Shown here: piece by piece, positions 9,676 to 18,807 of the stretch
How positions within the stretch are numbered: the stretch's first letter is position 1
Layout of the letters: each line of letters starts with the position of its first letter
Assembly: GCF_002377945.1 (NCBI RefSeq)
Contig: NZ_DFQV01000022.1
Location: forward strand, 1-64,000
DNA from: Psychrobacter sp. UBA3480
GTDB lineage: Bacteria > Pseudomonadota > Gammaproteobacteria > Pseudomonadales > Moraxellaceae
DNA: 64,000 nucleotides
Direction: 5' to 3'
The notes under the pieces: model-generated
The model's input: only the letters and a program-made list of their open reading frames with translations
The model's database searches: none
Told to the model about the DNA's origin: nothing
Program-made: the position numbers and the translations under genes

Positions 9676-10374
9676 TTAGATGGCGACTAAATCTTGTACT
9701 TTGTTTTCGACCATCGTGTCGCCTGCACCTTGTGAGACTACCTTGCCGCGTGATAGTACCGTGTAATTGTCAGCAAGCTCTTCAGCGAATTCATAGAATT
9801 GCTCAACCAGTACAATGGCCATGTCACCTTTGTCAGCCAAGTCACGTAGGACGCGGCCAATGTCTTTAATGATAGAGGGCTGAATACCTTCAGTTGGCTC
9901 GTCTAAAATTAACACAGTCGGCTCGGAGGCTAGGGCACGGGCGATAGCAAGCTGCTGCTGCTGACCACCAGACAGATCACCACCGCGGCGATGTTTCATC
10001 TCATCTAGTACTGGAAAAATATCGTATAAATGTTTGGGAACGTGTTTTGCCTTACTGCGTGAAAACTTGGCCATACCAATTAATATGTTCTCTTCTACAG
10101 TCAGTGTCGAAAAAATATCGCGTCCTTGTGGTACATAAGCTAGACCTGCTCGGACACGTTGCTCTGGGGACATCTTGCTGATATCTTTATCATTGAGCAA
10201 AATCTCTCCTGATTTAATCGGTAGTATCCCCATCAAGCATTTAAGCAGAGTAGTTTTGCCCACGCCGTTACGTCCAAGTACCACGCTGCATGCGCCTACA
10301 GGCGCTGTAAACGAGACGTCTCGTAAAATATGACTGCCGCCGTAATACTGGTTGATATCGTTCACTTGTAACAT
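9676..10374 (-). CDS. urtE: Urea ABC transporter, ATP-binding protein UrtE
   Basis: One of the two ATPases that drive urea import through UrtBC. The 232-residue LivF-like protein shows Walker A GRNGVGKTTLL (about 34-44), a Q-loop region YVPQGRDIFSTLT, the ABC signature LSGGQQQQLAIARAL (about 134-148), Walker B TVLILDEPTEGI (about 153-164), and the family-typical LVEQFYEFAEELAD switch region. It is the last gene of urtABCDE, 78 bp after urtD, an order that sets it apart from branched-chain amino acid systems. It acts at the cytoplasmic face of the inner membrane. Confidence 0.95.
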   Translation of the reverse strand: MLQVNDINQYYGGSHILRDVSFTAPVGACSVVLGRNGVGKTTLLKCLMGILPIKSGEILLNDKDISKMSPEQRVRAGLAYVPQGRDIFSTLTVEENILIGMAKFSRSKAKHVPKHLYDIFPVLDEMKHRRGGDLSGGQQQQLAIARALASEPTVLILDEPTEGIQPSIIKDIGRVLRDLADKGDMAIVLVEQFYEFAEELADNYTVLSRGKVVSQGAGDTMVENKVQDLVAI

Positions 10375-10452
10375 GGCTGTCTCCTAAACTCTAAAACTTT
10401 TCTAATATTTTAAAGGGAATGTTCGTTTGGCTCGTCTAGATGATTCGTTCTG

Positions 10453-11307
10453 TTATCGACCTAAGTAGGACTCAATCACTGCTTCATTGGCTTGTACTTC
10501 AGCTAACGTACCTTCGGCCAAAATCGCCCCTTGTGCCAATACCGTGACTTTTTCACTGATGGCATCGATAAAGGTCATGTCATGTTCGACTACTACTAAT
10601 GTATGGTTCTTTTTGAGCCGTAGACACAGCTCAGCGGTATGTTCTGTTTCGGCATCGGTCATGCCTGCTACAGGTTCATCAAGCAAAATGAGCTTGGGGC
10701 TTTGCATCAGTAGCATGCCAATCTCTAACCACTGTTTCTGCCCATGTGAAAGCAAACCAGCTGGCTTGTTGATCTTATCGGTCAGGCGGATTTGCTGTAG
10801 AGTCGCGTCGAGGGTATCGCGAGTATCAGCATTGAGTTTGTTAAATAAGCTTTTGACCACACGTTTGTCTTTCGGTGCAGCAAGTAACAGATTATCCATT
10901 ACGGTAAAATTTTCAAAGACAGTAGGTTTTTGAAACTTACGGCCGATACCAGCTTCAGCGATTTGTTCGGTAGATAAGCTGGCAAGGTTATGAGTCTGAC
11001 CAAAAAACACGCTGCCTTCGGTAGGGCGGGTTTTACCCGTAATGACATCCATTAGCGTGGTTTTGCCAGCGCCGTTTGGGCCGATGATACAGCGTAGCTC
11101 GCCTTCTTCGATATATAGAGACAGATTATTGAGTGCGCGAAACGAATCAAACCAGACGCTCACGTCTTCTAAGTACAGAGCAATACCATGGCTAAAATCG
11201 ACGCCTGATTTTTTGGGATGACTGAGACCGTCACGTCCATCAGTATGATCATATTCAGACAGCGCTTTGGTCGATTGTTCAGTCGATGAGGACTTATCGT
11301 TTAGCAT
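10453..11307 (-). CDS. urtD: Urea ABC transporter, ATP-binding protein UrtD
   Basis: The LivG-like ATPase of the urea importer, 284 residues from the chosen start. Walker A GPNGAGKTTLMD (about 75-86), signature LSHGQKQWLEIGMLL (about 184-198) and Walker B PKLILLDEPVAGM are visible; the LSHGQKQWLEIGM form is typical of UrtD. The frame runs open upstream to 11406, but the ATG at 11307 is preferred: it overlaps the urtC stop as TAATG and has AAGGAG about 8-9 nt upstream. That overlap implies translational coupling with urtC. The first 45 or so residues are a hydrophilic extension rich in Ser, Asp and Lys. Confidence 0.95.
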   Translation of the reverse strand: MLNDKSSSTEQSTKALSEYDHTDGRDGLSHPKKSGVDFSHGIALYLEDVSVWFDSFRALNNLSLYIEEGELRCIIGPNGAGKTTLMDVITGKTRPTEGSVFFGQTHNLASLSTEQIAEAGIGRKFQKPTVFENFTVMDNLLLAAPKDKRVVKSLFNKLNADTRDTLDATLQQIRLTDKINKPAGLLSHGQKQWLEIGMLLMQSPKLILLDEPVAGMTDAETEHTAELCLRLKKNHTLVVVEHDMTFIDAISEKVTVLAQGAILAEGTLAEVQANEAVIESYLGR

Positions 11308-12377
11308 TATTGTTTCTCCTTTTTGAATCGATCGAACAAGCCCATAATGCCATTGGGTAAAAACAACGTCACGACGACGAACAATCCACCTAATATCAAT
11401 AGCCAAAACTCAGGGTAGGCGACGGTAAAGTAGGTTTTCACAGCATTTACCACACCAGTTCCTAAAATCGCGCCAATTAAGCTTCCTCTACCACCAGTCG
11501 CTACCCAGACGGCTATCTCAATTGAGTTCACAGGGTTCATCTCACTCGGATTGATAATGCCTACTTGCGGTACGTATAGCGCACCTGCGATACCAGCGAT
11601 GACGGCGGACAGCACCCAAGCGGATAGCTTGTACCACAGCGTACGGTAGCCCAAATACTGCAAGCGGTTTTCGCTGTCACGAATCGCACCAAGTACGCGC
11701 CCATAAGGTTGGTTCATTAAATGACGCAAACCCATATAAGAGACTAACAATGCTAAGACAGTGACAAAACACAGCATTGAACGAGTAGAGGCAGCGGTAA
11801 TGTCGTAGCCGAGTAAGGTGGTAAAACCAGTAAAGCCATTGTTACCGCCGAAGCCCGTCTCATTACGGAAGAACAGCAAGGCTGCTGCATAGACCATAGC
11901 TTGGGTGATGATAGAAAAATAAACGCCTTTGATTTTGGAGCGAAAAGCAAAGAAACCAAAGATAAAAGCAACCAAGCCAGGCACTAATACGACCAGTGCG
12001 ACTGCCCACCAAAAGTGCTGCGTGCCAGCCCAATACCATGGCATCTCAGTCCAGCTCAAAAATCGCATAAAATCAGGAAGCGCGTCGCCCGCTGTCTCAC
12101 GTGTTAGGTACATGCCGAATGCATAACCACCCAAGGCAAAGTACAAGCCATGTCCCAAGCTCAAAATACCGGCATAGCCCCAGACGAGATCTAGCGCCAA
12201 AGCGACCATGGCTAGCGCCATAATCTTGCCAATCAGGGTAATCCAGTAGGCTGAAAGGTGAAAAGCTGAGGTCTCTGGCATAAGATGTAGCCAAGGCAGT
12301 ATCAGTAGTACGGCAAAACATAAGCCAATTAAAACAGCACTACGCGGCGTATCAGACAGTAATTTGGTCAGTATCAT
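11307..12377 (-). CDS. urtC: Urea ABC transporter, permease UrtC
   Basis: The LivM-like permease subunit, 356 residues with about ten membrane segments. The stretch ALALDLVWGYAGILSLGHGLYFALGGYAFGMYL (from about 60) is diagnostic of UrtC, as are NNGFTGF and the later permease loop GAIRDSENRLQYLGY. The start is set at the ATG at 12377, because AAGGAG lies 6 nt upstream inside the longer open frame (which extends to 12416), and this leaves a normal 10-bp gap after urtB. Its stop overlaps the urtD start by one base. Confidence 0.96.
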   Translation of the reverse strand: MILTKLLSDTPRSAVLIGLCFAVLLILPWLHLMPETSAFHLSAYWITLIGKIMALAMVALALDLVWGYAGILSLGHGLYFALGGYAFGMYLTRETAGDALPDFMRFLSWTEMPWYWAGTQHFWWAVALVVLVPGLVAFIFGFFAFRSKIKGVYFSIITQAMVYAAALLFFRNETGFGGNNGFTGFTTLLGYDITAASTRSMLCFVTVLALLVSYMGLRHLMNQPYGRVLGAIRDSENRLQYLGYRTLWYKLSAWVLSAVIAGIAGALYVPQVGIINPSEMNPVNSIEIAVWVATGGRGSLIGAILGTGVVNAVKTYFTVAYPEFWLLILGGLFVVVTLFLPNGIMGLFDRFKKEKQ

Positions 12378-12387
12378 AGAAGTCTCC

Positions 12388-14214
12388 TTATTCGACAAAG
12401 CGGCCTTTGAGTGCAAATAAACCTTGTGGCCGTTTCTGAATAAACAGAATCACAAGAACCAACAACACAATCTTAGCCAATACCGCACCGATACCAATCT
12501 CAAGTACCGTACCGCTGACTCCAAGTCCCAAGGCGGCCAATACTGCGCCCCATACTTGACCGACACCGCCGACGACGACGACCAAAAACGTATCAATGAT
12601 ATAGGTTTGGCCCAAGTCAGGACCCACGTTGCCTACTTGGGCAAGTGCACAGCCAGCCATACCAGCCAGCCCAGAGCCCAAACCAAATGCCATCATATCG
12701 ATACGTGCAGAGGGGATACCGACAGCATGTGCCATCTGGCGATTTTGAGTGACAGCTCGTATAAATAAACCAAAGCGGGTTTTGTTGAGCAAGTACACCA
12801 GTAGCGCCACGACAATGACGGTAAAGCCAATAATGGCGATACGGTTATAAGGCAGTACGAGGCTTGATGACACTTGGTACGCGCCGCTTAACCATGCCAC
12901 GTTACTGACTTCAACGTTCTGAGCACCAAAAATCATCCGTACCAACTGCATCAAAATCAGACTGACGCCAAAGGTCGCCAGCAAGGTCTCTAGCTCGCGG
13001 CCATATAGCGGACGAATCACGATACGTTCAATAATCATGCCGATGATGGCACTGACTAAAAAAGCAGCTGGAATAGCAGCAAGCAAATACCAACCAGCCA
13101 TATCTGGCATGTAAGCTTGAAAGAAGTTTTGCACCATATAAGTGGTATAAGCACCAATCATAATTAGCTCACCGTGCGCCATATTGATAACGCCAAGTAA
13201 GCCAAAGGTAATGGCAAGACCAAGCGCCGCTAGCAGTAAAATACTAGCGGTACTCATGCCAGTGAAAATATGCCCCGTCCATGTGCTGATTTCGATACGC
13301 CGTGACACGCTAGATTCAGCATCGATAAGCGCTGCTTCAAGTGCAGAATCTAAATTATCAGCGGCAAGGGCAGACTCGATATCGACCAATACTTGTGGGT
13401 TATCACTATCTGCAAGTAGATTGACCGCTGCAATCTGAGTGGGTAGGTCGCCGTTTTTGAAATCAATACGAGCTTGTAGTGCCGTTAGTGCTTTTTGAAC
13501 TTTAGCGCTGTCTTCATTTGCCGCTGCTGTCGTAATAATGGCTGGATCTACTTGGTCAATATTATCGGCTAAAATCTCTACAGCTTGTAGGCGCTGTGCT
13601 GGTTTGTCAGATTCCAGCTTTACCTTGGCTTGACCAAAGATGAGCGCTGAGCGTAGGGCATTGGTCAGGGTGATTTGTGATAAATCACTAGGCCAGTCCG
13701 CCGTTTCTTTTTTATCAGGATAAGTAAACAGCTGGTCATCTTTATTAAGTAGATACGTTTGCCCACCGTTGCCTTGATATAGCTCATCATTGGCAATAAA
13801 TTCAACCAAACTATCTAAACTCTCAGCGGATCCTGGCCAATCACTTAGCATGGCTTGACGCTTACTAAAATCACCCGCCACAAATTGTTGAATGGCATCA
13901 CCTGAATTTGTAGTTGCTGTCGAAATATTTGAGATGCTGGCTTGAGTAGAAGTGGCTACGTTGACAGGTGTGACCAAGGATTGCTCACTATGAGCGGTAT
14001 CCGTATCGTGGTCATGTACTTGACCATCATGATCGGCATACGCCATGGTTGTAAAAGTTGTTATACATAATGCCATCAATGCAAGTAATCGCAGAGGCGC
14101 ATAAATTGAAAAACGAGCCGCATACTGCATGACTTCACTGGCTGATGCTTGTGGGTTATTTCCATTTTTGGACGATGTTGGCCCTACAAACGGGCGTAAA
14201 GTATGGTGCTGCAT
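12388..14214 (-). CDS. urtB: Urea ABC transporter, permease UrtB with periplasmic N-terminal domain
   Basis: The LivH-like permease subunit, 608 residues. About residues 35-62 form a signal peptide ending in a MAYA-D type cleavage site. A His/Asp-rich stretch (DHDGQVHDHD) follows, then a soluble alpha-helical region to about 285, and finally about eight membrane segments with FGLLGVINMAHGELIMIGAY and LLATFGVSLILMQLVR. A soluble N-terminal part before the permease is normal for UrtB; this one is somewhat long. The ATG at 14214 is chosen because AGGGAG lies just upstream; the frame stays open to 14256. It lies 229 bp from urtA, with a stem-loop in the gap. Confidence 0.95.
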   Translation of the reverse strand: MQHHTLRPFVGPTSSKNGNNPQASASEVMQYAARFSIYAPLRLLALMALCITTFTTMAYADHDGQVHDHDTDTAHSEQSLVTPVNVATSTQASISNISTATTNSGDAIQQFVAGDFSKRQAMLSDWPGSAESLDSLVEFIANDELYQGNGGQTYLLNKDDQLFTYPDKKETADWPSDLSQITLTNALRSALIFGQAKVKLESDKPAQRLQAVEILADNIDQVDPAIITTAAANEDSAKVQKALTALQARIDFKNGDLPTQIAAVNLLADSDNPQVLVDIESALAADNLDSALEAALIDAESSVSRRIEISTWTGHIFTGMSTASILLLAALGLAITFGLLGVINMAHGELIMIGAYTTYMVQNFFQAYMPDMAGWYLLAAIPAAFLVSAIIGMIIERIVIRPLYGRELETLLATFGVSLILMQLVRMIFGAQNVEVSNVAWLSGAYQVSSSLVLPYNRIAIIGFTVIVVALLVYLLNKTRFGLFIRAVTQNRQMAHAVGIPSARIDMMAFGLGSGLAGMAGCALAQVGNVGPDLGQTYIIDTFLVVVVGGVGQVWGAVLAALGLGVSGTVLEIGIGAVLAKIVLLVLVILFIQKRPQGLFALKGRFVE

Positions 14215-14344
14215 GTGCGGCTCCCTGTTTTTCACAGACAACAAACCCTTAGCCACTACTACTTAACGGATTAAGCGATAGAAGAGTTGATAAGGTTTGG
14301 TGTTATTTAAAAGTTAAGAATAAGTGTTGAAAATAAATGTGAAA

Positions 14345-14391
14345 AGTAGGCGTTAGGATTGTTATTGGTATCGTTTATCCATCCGCCTACT
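14345..14391 (-). other. Stem-loop in the urtA-urtB gap
   Basis: AGTAGGCG at 14345-14352 pairs perfectly with CGCCTACT at 14384-14391. An inner GGAT/ATCC helix follows after a 3x3 internal loop. There is no T-run on the minus strand, so a full terminator is unlikely. The position, after a binding-protein gene and before its permease, fits an mRNA-stabilising or partial-termination element. Confidence 0.55.
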
Positions 14392-14443
14392 ATTCAATTA
14401 CTATCCATGTTTTTTTTCAGAACTGTCTTATTTAGGGAGTAGC

Positions 14444-15796
14444 CTATTTAGGAATGTACTCGCTCCATGGCTGTGCTTGGATGACTTCTGGTGTTTTGAA
14501 AATCGTATCAAACTGTCCGTCGGCACGAATTTGACCAATCATGACAGGCTTCCATAGGTGATGGTTTTCTTCATCCATTTTTAGCGTGTAGCCAGAAGGT
14601 GCATCGAACGTTTGTCCCGCCATGCTAATACGTACTTTATCGACATCAGTCGTACCTGCTTTTTCGACAGCTTGCTTCCACATGTTGATACCGACATAAG
14701 TAGCTTCCATTGGATCATTGGTCACGACTTTTTCAGCATTCGGTAGTTTTTGGTCCAATGCATACTGCTTATAGCGTTTGGTAAAGGCGCTATTGGTTGG
14801 GTTTTTGATCGACATGAAGTAGTTCCACGCCGCCAAATGCCCTTGTAGCAGACTGGTATCGATACCGCGTAGCTCTTCTTCACCGACTGAGAATGCCATG
14901 ACTGGAATATCTGACGCTTTGATACCTTGGTTGGCAAGCTCACGATAGAACGGAACGTTTGAGTCGCCATTGATGGTCGAGATAACCGTGGTCTTTTTGC
15001 CCGTTGAGAATTTTTTGACGTTAGATACGATGGTTTGATAATTGCTGAAACCAAATGGTGTGTACTCTTCCATGATGTCTGCATCAGCCACACCTTTTGA
15101 TTTCAAAAATGCCTTTAAAATCTGGTTGGTGGTGCGTGGATAGACGTAATCCGTACCCAATAATACAAAGCGCTCTGCACCGCCGCCTTCTTCACTCATC
15201 AAGTACTCTACTGCTGGAATGGCTTGCTGGTTTGGTGCCGCACCAGTATAAAAGATATTTTCTGATTGCTCTTGTCCTTCGTACTGCACTGGATAGAACA
15301 TCAATCCGTTTAACTCTTCAACCACAGGTAATACGGATTTGCGTGATACCGATGTCCAACCGCCAAAGATAACATCTACTTTGTCTTGAGTGAGTAGCTG
15401 ACGTGCTTTTTCAGCAAACAATGGCCAATCAGAAGCAGGGTCGACGACGACTGGTTCTAGCTGCTTACCCAGTACGCCGCCACTGGCATTGATTTCATCA
15501 ATCGTCATCAACGCGGTGTCTTTTAGAGAGGTTTCAGAGATGGCCATGGTGCCAGACAGCGAATGTAATATGCCGACTTTGATGGTGTCGCCATCAGCAG
15601 AAGGCTCGGTGGTTGTTTCTGTGCTGGTTTCAGCGGTTGTCTCTGTCGATGCTGCAGTTTCGGCAGGTTTTTGACAACCAATAAGACTTAAGCTGCCAAC
15701 GACGGCCACCGCTAGTAACGAAAAACGTGATTTGATTTTTTCGTGTGATTGAGGGTCTACTACTTGAGTGTTGGCTAAAATTGGTAACGAAAACAT
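14444..15796 (-). CDS. urtA: Urea ABC transporter, substrate-binding lipoprotein UrtA
   Basis: The urea-binding component, 450 residues, anchored as a lipoprotein. A basic stretch KIKSR is followed by a hydrophobic segment ending in the lipobox LIGC (Cys about 41). A Thr/Glu/Ala-rich linker of about 30 residues follows, then a type I periplasmic binding fold starting IKVGILHSLSGTMAISE, a phrase typical of UrtA/FmdD proteins. FYPVQYEGQEQSENIFYTGAAPNQQ is another strong family match. The ATG at 15796 is preferred over 15802, because the AGGAG is spaced 6 nt from the first and touches the second. An unusual 19-residue leader precedes the basic region of the signal peptide. Expression is probably sigma-54 and NtrC dependent (see promoter). 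Confidence 0.96.
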   Translation of the reverse strand: MFSLPILANTQVVDPQSHEKIKSRFSLLAVAVVGSLSLIGCQKPAETAASTETTAETSTETTTEPSADGDTIKVGILHSLSGTMAISETSLKDTALMTIDEINASGGVLGKQLEPVVVDPASDWPLFAEKARQLLTQDKVDVIFGGWTSVSRKSVLPVVEELNGLMFYPVQYEGQEQSENIFYTGAAPNQQAIPAVEYLMSEEGGGAERFVLLGTDYVYPRTTNQILKAFLKSKGVADADIMEEYTPFGFSNYQTIVSNVKKFSTGKKTTVISTINGDSNVPFYRELANQGIKASDIPVMAFSVGEEELRGIDTSLLQGHLAAWNYFMSIKNPTNSAFTKRYKQYALDQKLPNAEKVVTNDPMEATYVGINMWKQAVEKAGTTDVDKVRISMAGQTFDAPSGYTLKMDEENHHLWKPVMIGQIRADGQFDTIFKTPEVIQAQPWSEYIPK

Positions 15797-15853
15797 GGAC
15801 ATCTCCTAATAAATACAAAAGGTAAAATAATGTTCCTGAACAACTATTAGGAG

Positions 15854-15869
15854 TTCAAGTTCCGTGCCA
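15854..15869 (-). promoter_or_regulatory. Sigma-54 (-24/-12) promoter of urtA
   Basis: On the minus strand the bases are TGGCACG-GAAC-TTGAA. The -24 element is perfect, the spacing is exactly four bases, and the -12 element TTGAA differs from TTGCW at one base. The predicted transcript start near 15842 gives a leader of about 46 nt before the urtA ATG. Sigma-54 promoters need an enhancer-binding activator; NtrC-like half-sites lie about 90-130 bp upstream. Confidence 0.7.
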
Positions 15870-15958
15870 AGTTAAAAAAGCCAATAATAGAGTAATAATT
15901 GAGCAATAATTAAGTTCTGATTAATATATTCATTAATTTAGTGCAGGATGGTAAATAA

Positions 15959-15999
15959 ATTGCACCATAAAGGGGAGATGAACAAAAAAATGGTGCAAT
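15959..15999. promoter_or_regulatory. NtrC-like enhancer: inverted half-sites
   Basis: ATTGCACCAT (15959-15968) and ATGGTGCAAT (15990-15999) form a perfect 10-bp inverted repeat. Each contains an exact NtrC half-site (TGCACCA, TGGTGCA). The 21-bp spacer is longer than the usual few bases, so each half may belong to its own, poorer site: TGAACAA at 15979-15985, five bases before TGGTGCA, matches 5 of 7. Confidence 0.55.
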
Positions 16000-16208
16000 G
16001 TTAAAAACCAAATTTTTAAAATTGAATCGCTATCATATGAAGAGATTTATCGATAAAGGCGCTGTTTACTAAAAATGCTGTCTGTCAAAAGCATTTATTG
16101 CCAAAGACCTGCAAAACGGCTACGGTAATATCTCTAAGATAGTTACTATTTTGCGCTTTGAGCCAATGCGTGGCTGCCATGATGGATTTTACTGCTAAGG
16201 AATGATGT

Positions 16209-17861
16209 ATGAACGCACAATTAACGGATTCGCCTGTCTCAACAGACCATGGCAGCGTATTATCACCACTTAACCAAATGACTAGATTTGCTATCCTGCC
16301 ATTTGTACTTGGTAGTAGTGGCATCTTGGGATTGTCTTCGGCGCAAGCGGCCACCAGTAGCGTCGAGCAAGTGACCATTTATCAGGGGCTGGCGAGCGTG
16401 ACGCGCGCATTGCCTATCACAGGTAGCGGTGAGCAAACGGTTGTGTTTTCGTGCCTGTCACCTTATATGGATAAAGAAAGCCTAAGCGTACAGGCGACAG
16501 GTAGTGTCAACGTTGGGGAAGTCAGTATCGAAGAGTTGACAGGTGAGCAGGCAGCCCAGTGCCAATATCAAGGTGACGCCAAGGTACAGACGCAGCAAAA
16601 TACCTTAGCCAATATCAATGCTGAGTTAGAAGCTGCACGATTAGCAAAGGCCTACTTGCAAAATCTGACCAAAGCCACGCAAGTCAATACAGATAGCACG
16701 ATTGCCAATAATGCCCGCGATATAGAAACTCAAGCGACTAGTATTAACCAAAGAATTTTAGAGATTCAACAGCGACAAGTGCGTGCCCAAGACGCACTGA
16801 ACCAACTCATGGCAGGCAGCGCGACATCGACCTTTAACAAGGTGACACAGGTGAGTGTACGTACGGCAAGCCGCTCGCCAACTAGTATTAAGTTGCATTA
16901 TCAAGTGCAAGGTGCAGGTTGGGAGCCTGCGTATCAAGCTCGTCTAAACACAAATAGTGACCAATTAAGTATCACAGCCTCTGCGATTATTGCTCAGCAA
17001 ACTGGCGAGAACTGGACAAACGTACCACTAACACTTAGTACCGTTAATCCCAATCAAAGTACGACGGGGCAACTGCCGTATGTGCAGCGTCTGTCATTGT
17101 ATGAAGAGAGCGAAGATGCTCGAGTAAGACGTGAGCTACCTATGATGGATGCGTCCCCTGTTATGATGGAAGAGCCTGCTTATAACAAAGGAGCAGGGGC
17201 AGCTATGGCGCCGCTACCTAATTTTGCGGTCAGTAGCCAAAACAAGAATGGCATCATCGAGTATCGTTTACCGCAGTTGGTCAGTATTCCGAGTGACGGG
17301 AGACGGGTACGAACCGTGATTGGGGAGCAGGCAGGTAATAGTAAGCTCTGGATTCGCAGTACGCCAAGTGTTGAGACTGCTGCCTACTGGTATGCATCAG
17401 CGCCGTTTTTGACACCGGACTGGGTCGATGGTTCGCTACAGTTGTACCGTGATGACAATTATGTGGGTCAGTCGCGTTATAATTATCAAGTGCTAAAAGA
17501 GCAGGGGATTGGATTTGGTCGTGACTCAAATATGCTCGTAAAAGAGCTGACCAATGAAGATAAGCAAGGTGAAAAAGGTGTGCTAAACCGTACGCAAACA
17601 CTGACGACCACCAAAGCATATCAGTTTACCAATCAGCACAATCGTAGCGTACACTTGCAAGTACTGGGCAGTGAACCTATCAGTCGTGACGATAGTTTAA
17701 AAGTTGCGGTGACGCATACGCCGCCTGTAACTGAGCGAGATTGGAATGACAATCAAGGCATGGTAGCGTGGGAATTTGGCTTACCAAGTAAGCAATCACA
17801 AGTAATACGTTCAACCTCTCAAATTAGTTATCCTGCCAATAAATTGCTAACTGGCAATTAA
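16209..17861 (+). CDS. MuiA/DUF4139-family exported protein
   Basis: A 550-residue protein of the mucoidy inhibitor MuiA family (DUF4140-like N-terminal part plus DUF4139). Function is not established. Seen: an N-terminal region with a hydrophobic segment at about 25-46 ending SSAQA-A, consistent with an exported protein; a first beta-rich region (VEQVTIYQGLASVTRALPI); a Gln/Ala-rich coiled-coil stretch (about 120-200); then the DUF4139 core with YQVQGAGWEPAYQARL and TGENWTNVPLTLSTVNP, both characteristic. The ATG at 16209 has AAGGA 7-8 nt upstream, but starting at Met24 would give a more classical signal peptide. It diverges from urtA and is followed by an NRDE-protein gene. Confidence 0.8.
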   Translation: MNAQLTDSPVSTDHGSVLSPLNQMTRFAILPFVLGSSGILGLSSAQAATSSVEQVTIYQGLASVTRALPITGSGEQTVVFSCLSPYMDKESLSVQATGSVNVGEVSIEELTGEQAAQCQYQGDAKVQTQQNTLANINAELEAARLAKAYLQNLTKATQVNTDSTIANNARDIETQATSINQRILEIQQRQVRAQDALNQLMAGSATSTFNKVTQVSVRTASRSPTSIKLHYQVQGAGWEPAYQARLNTNSDQLSITASAIIAQQTGENWTNVPLTLSTVNPNQSTTGQLPYVQRLSLYEESEDARVRRELPMMDASPVMMEEPAYNKGAGAAMAPLPNFAVSSQNKNGIIEYRLPQLVSIPSDGRRVRTVIGEQAGNSKLWIRSTPSVETAAYWYASAPFLTPDWVDGSLQLYRDDNYVGQSRYNYQVLKEQGIGFGRDSNMLVKELTNEDKQGEKGVLNRTQTLTTTKAYQFTNQHNRSVHLQVLGSEPISRDDSLKVAVTHTPPVTERDWNDNQGMVAWEFGLPSKQSQVIRSTSQISYPANKLLTGN

Positions 17862-17970
17862 TAATTAATATCTATAAAGGCTACCTTATTAATAGGTAAA
17901 GTCTGAAATAATATCTTTGCCTCTATTAAGAATTACCCGCATATCAAAAATGATTATATAAAGGAAAGCT

Positions 17971-18792
17971 ATGTGTATTGTCGCTATTGCTTGGCAATTA
18001 TTTGATGAGTTACCGCTGGTACTACTGTCTAACCGTGATGAGTTTTTGCAGCGCCCAACTGAGCCGCTCCACCAGTGGTCTGACCAACCTATTTATGCTG
18101 GACGTGATAAACAAAGCAGTGGTACGTGGTTAGGCATTCATCAGCAAGCATCGCCAGCGCAGAGTCCAGAGTATTATGAACAAAATGGTCGTTGGGCTGC
18201 GGTGTTGAATTTTCGTGATGGAGTGCAAGCAAGCAGTGATGAGCGCTCACGTGGTGCACTGGTCACTGAATTCTTGACAGGGACTCTAAGTCCAATGGAT
18301 TTTGCACGGCAGATTGATTTGCAAGATTATGCGGGTTTTAATCTGATTATTGGTGATGCTGTGCAAGCTGTGATCGTCAATAATCGTGGTCATGCACCCA
18401 CGCCATTATATGCAGGTCTACATGTTATCTCTAACGGACAACCAGAGGACAGCTGGTTTAAGACAGAGCGGTTGCGCGGGCGACTACGTCAAGAAGTGCT
18501 GCCATTGATTGCGGAGGATAGTTCGCCTGCGTACTGGCAAGCGGCGGCTTTTAATGTCTTGTCAGATAGTATCAAAGCACCAGAAGACAAACTGCCTATT
18601 ACTGGCGTGGCATTTGAAGTGGAGCAGATGTTATCGTCTATTTATATTGAACCCGTCGCTTTTGGCGATACCAAAACCAGCAAACCTACTTATGGTACCC
18701 GCACTCAAAGCATCTTAACGTTGCGCAAAGAGAGCGATGCAGATTGTATTGCTAATATTATTAGCCGAGAGTTTGACAGTCATTCAAAGTGA
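17971..18792 (+). CDS. NRDE (TANGO2-like) family protein
   Basis: A 273-residue cytoplasmic protein of the NRDE/TANGO2 family, named for the Asn-Arg-Asp-Glu motif seen at residues 21-24 in LLSNRDEFLQRP. Other family features are the MCIVAIAW start with Cys2, GRDKQSSGTWLGI (about 47-59), WAAVLNFRD, and a C-terminal YGTRTQSILTL stretch. Cys2 after Met suggests an N-terminal-nucleophile-like architecture, which is inference. Eukaryotic homologues affect haem handling and lipid metabolism; the bacterial role is not settled. AAGGAA precedes the ATG. A bidirectional terminator separates it from rppH. Confidence 0.88.
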   Translation: MCIVAIAWQLFDELPLVLLSNRDEFLQRPTEPLHQWSDQPIYAGRDKQSSGTWLGIHQQASPAQSPEYYEQNGRWAAVLNFRDGVQASSDERSRGALVTEFLTGTLSPMDFARQIDLQDYAGFNLIIGDAVQAVIVNNRGHAPTPLYAGLHVISNGQPEDSWFKTERLRGRLRQEVLPLIAEDSSPAYWQAAAFNVLSDSIKAPEDKLPITGVAFEVEQMLSSIYIEPVAFGDTKTSKPTYGTRTQSILTLRKESDADCIANIISREFDSHSK

Positions 18793-18807
18793 CCGTTAAT
18801 AGATAAT

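Larger units (their letters stand above)
15797..16208. other. Divergent control region, urtA / muiA-like gene
   Basis: A gene-free, AT-rich 412-bp stretch that carries the sigma-54-type promoter (15854-15869) and the TGCACCA/TGGTGCA inverted repeat (15959-15999), both listed separately. No promoter for the plus-strand gene at 16209 stands out. Confidence 0.7.

Noticed and set aside
11308..11406. Upstream extension of urtD
   Set aside because: Would overlap urtC by about 100 bp, while the ATG at 11307 has AAGGAG and a TAATG overlap.
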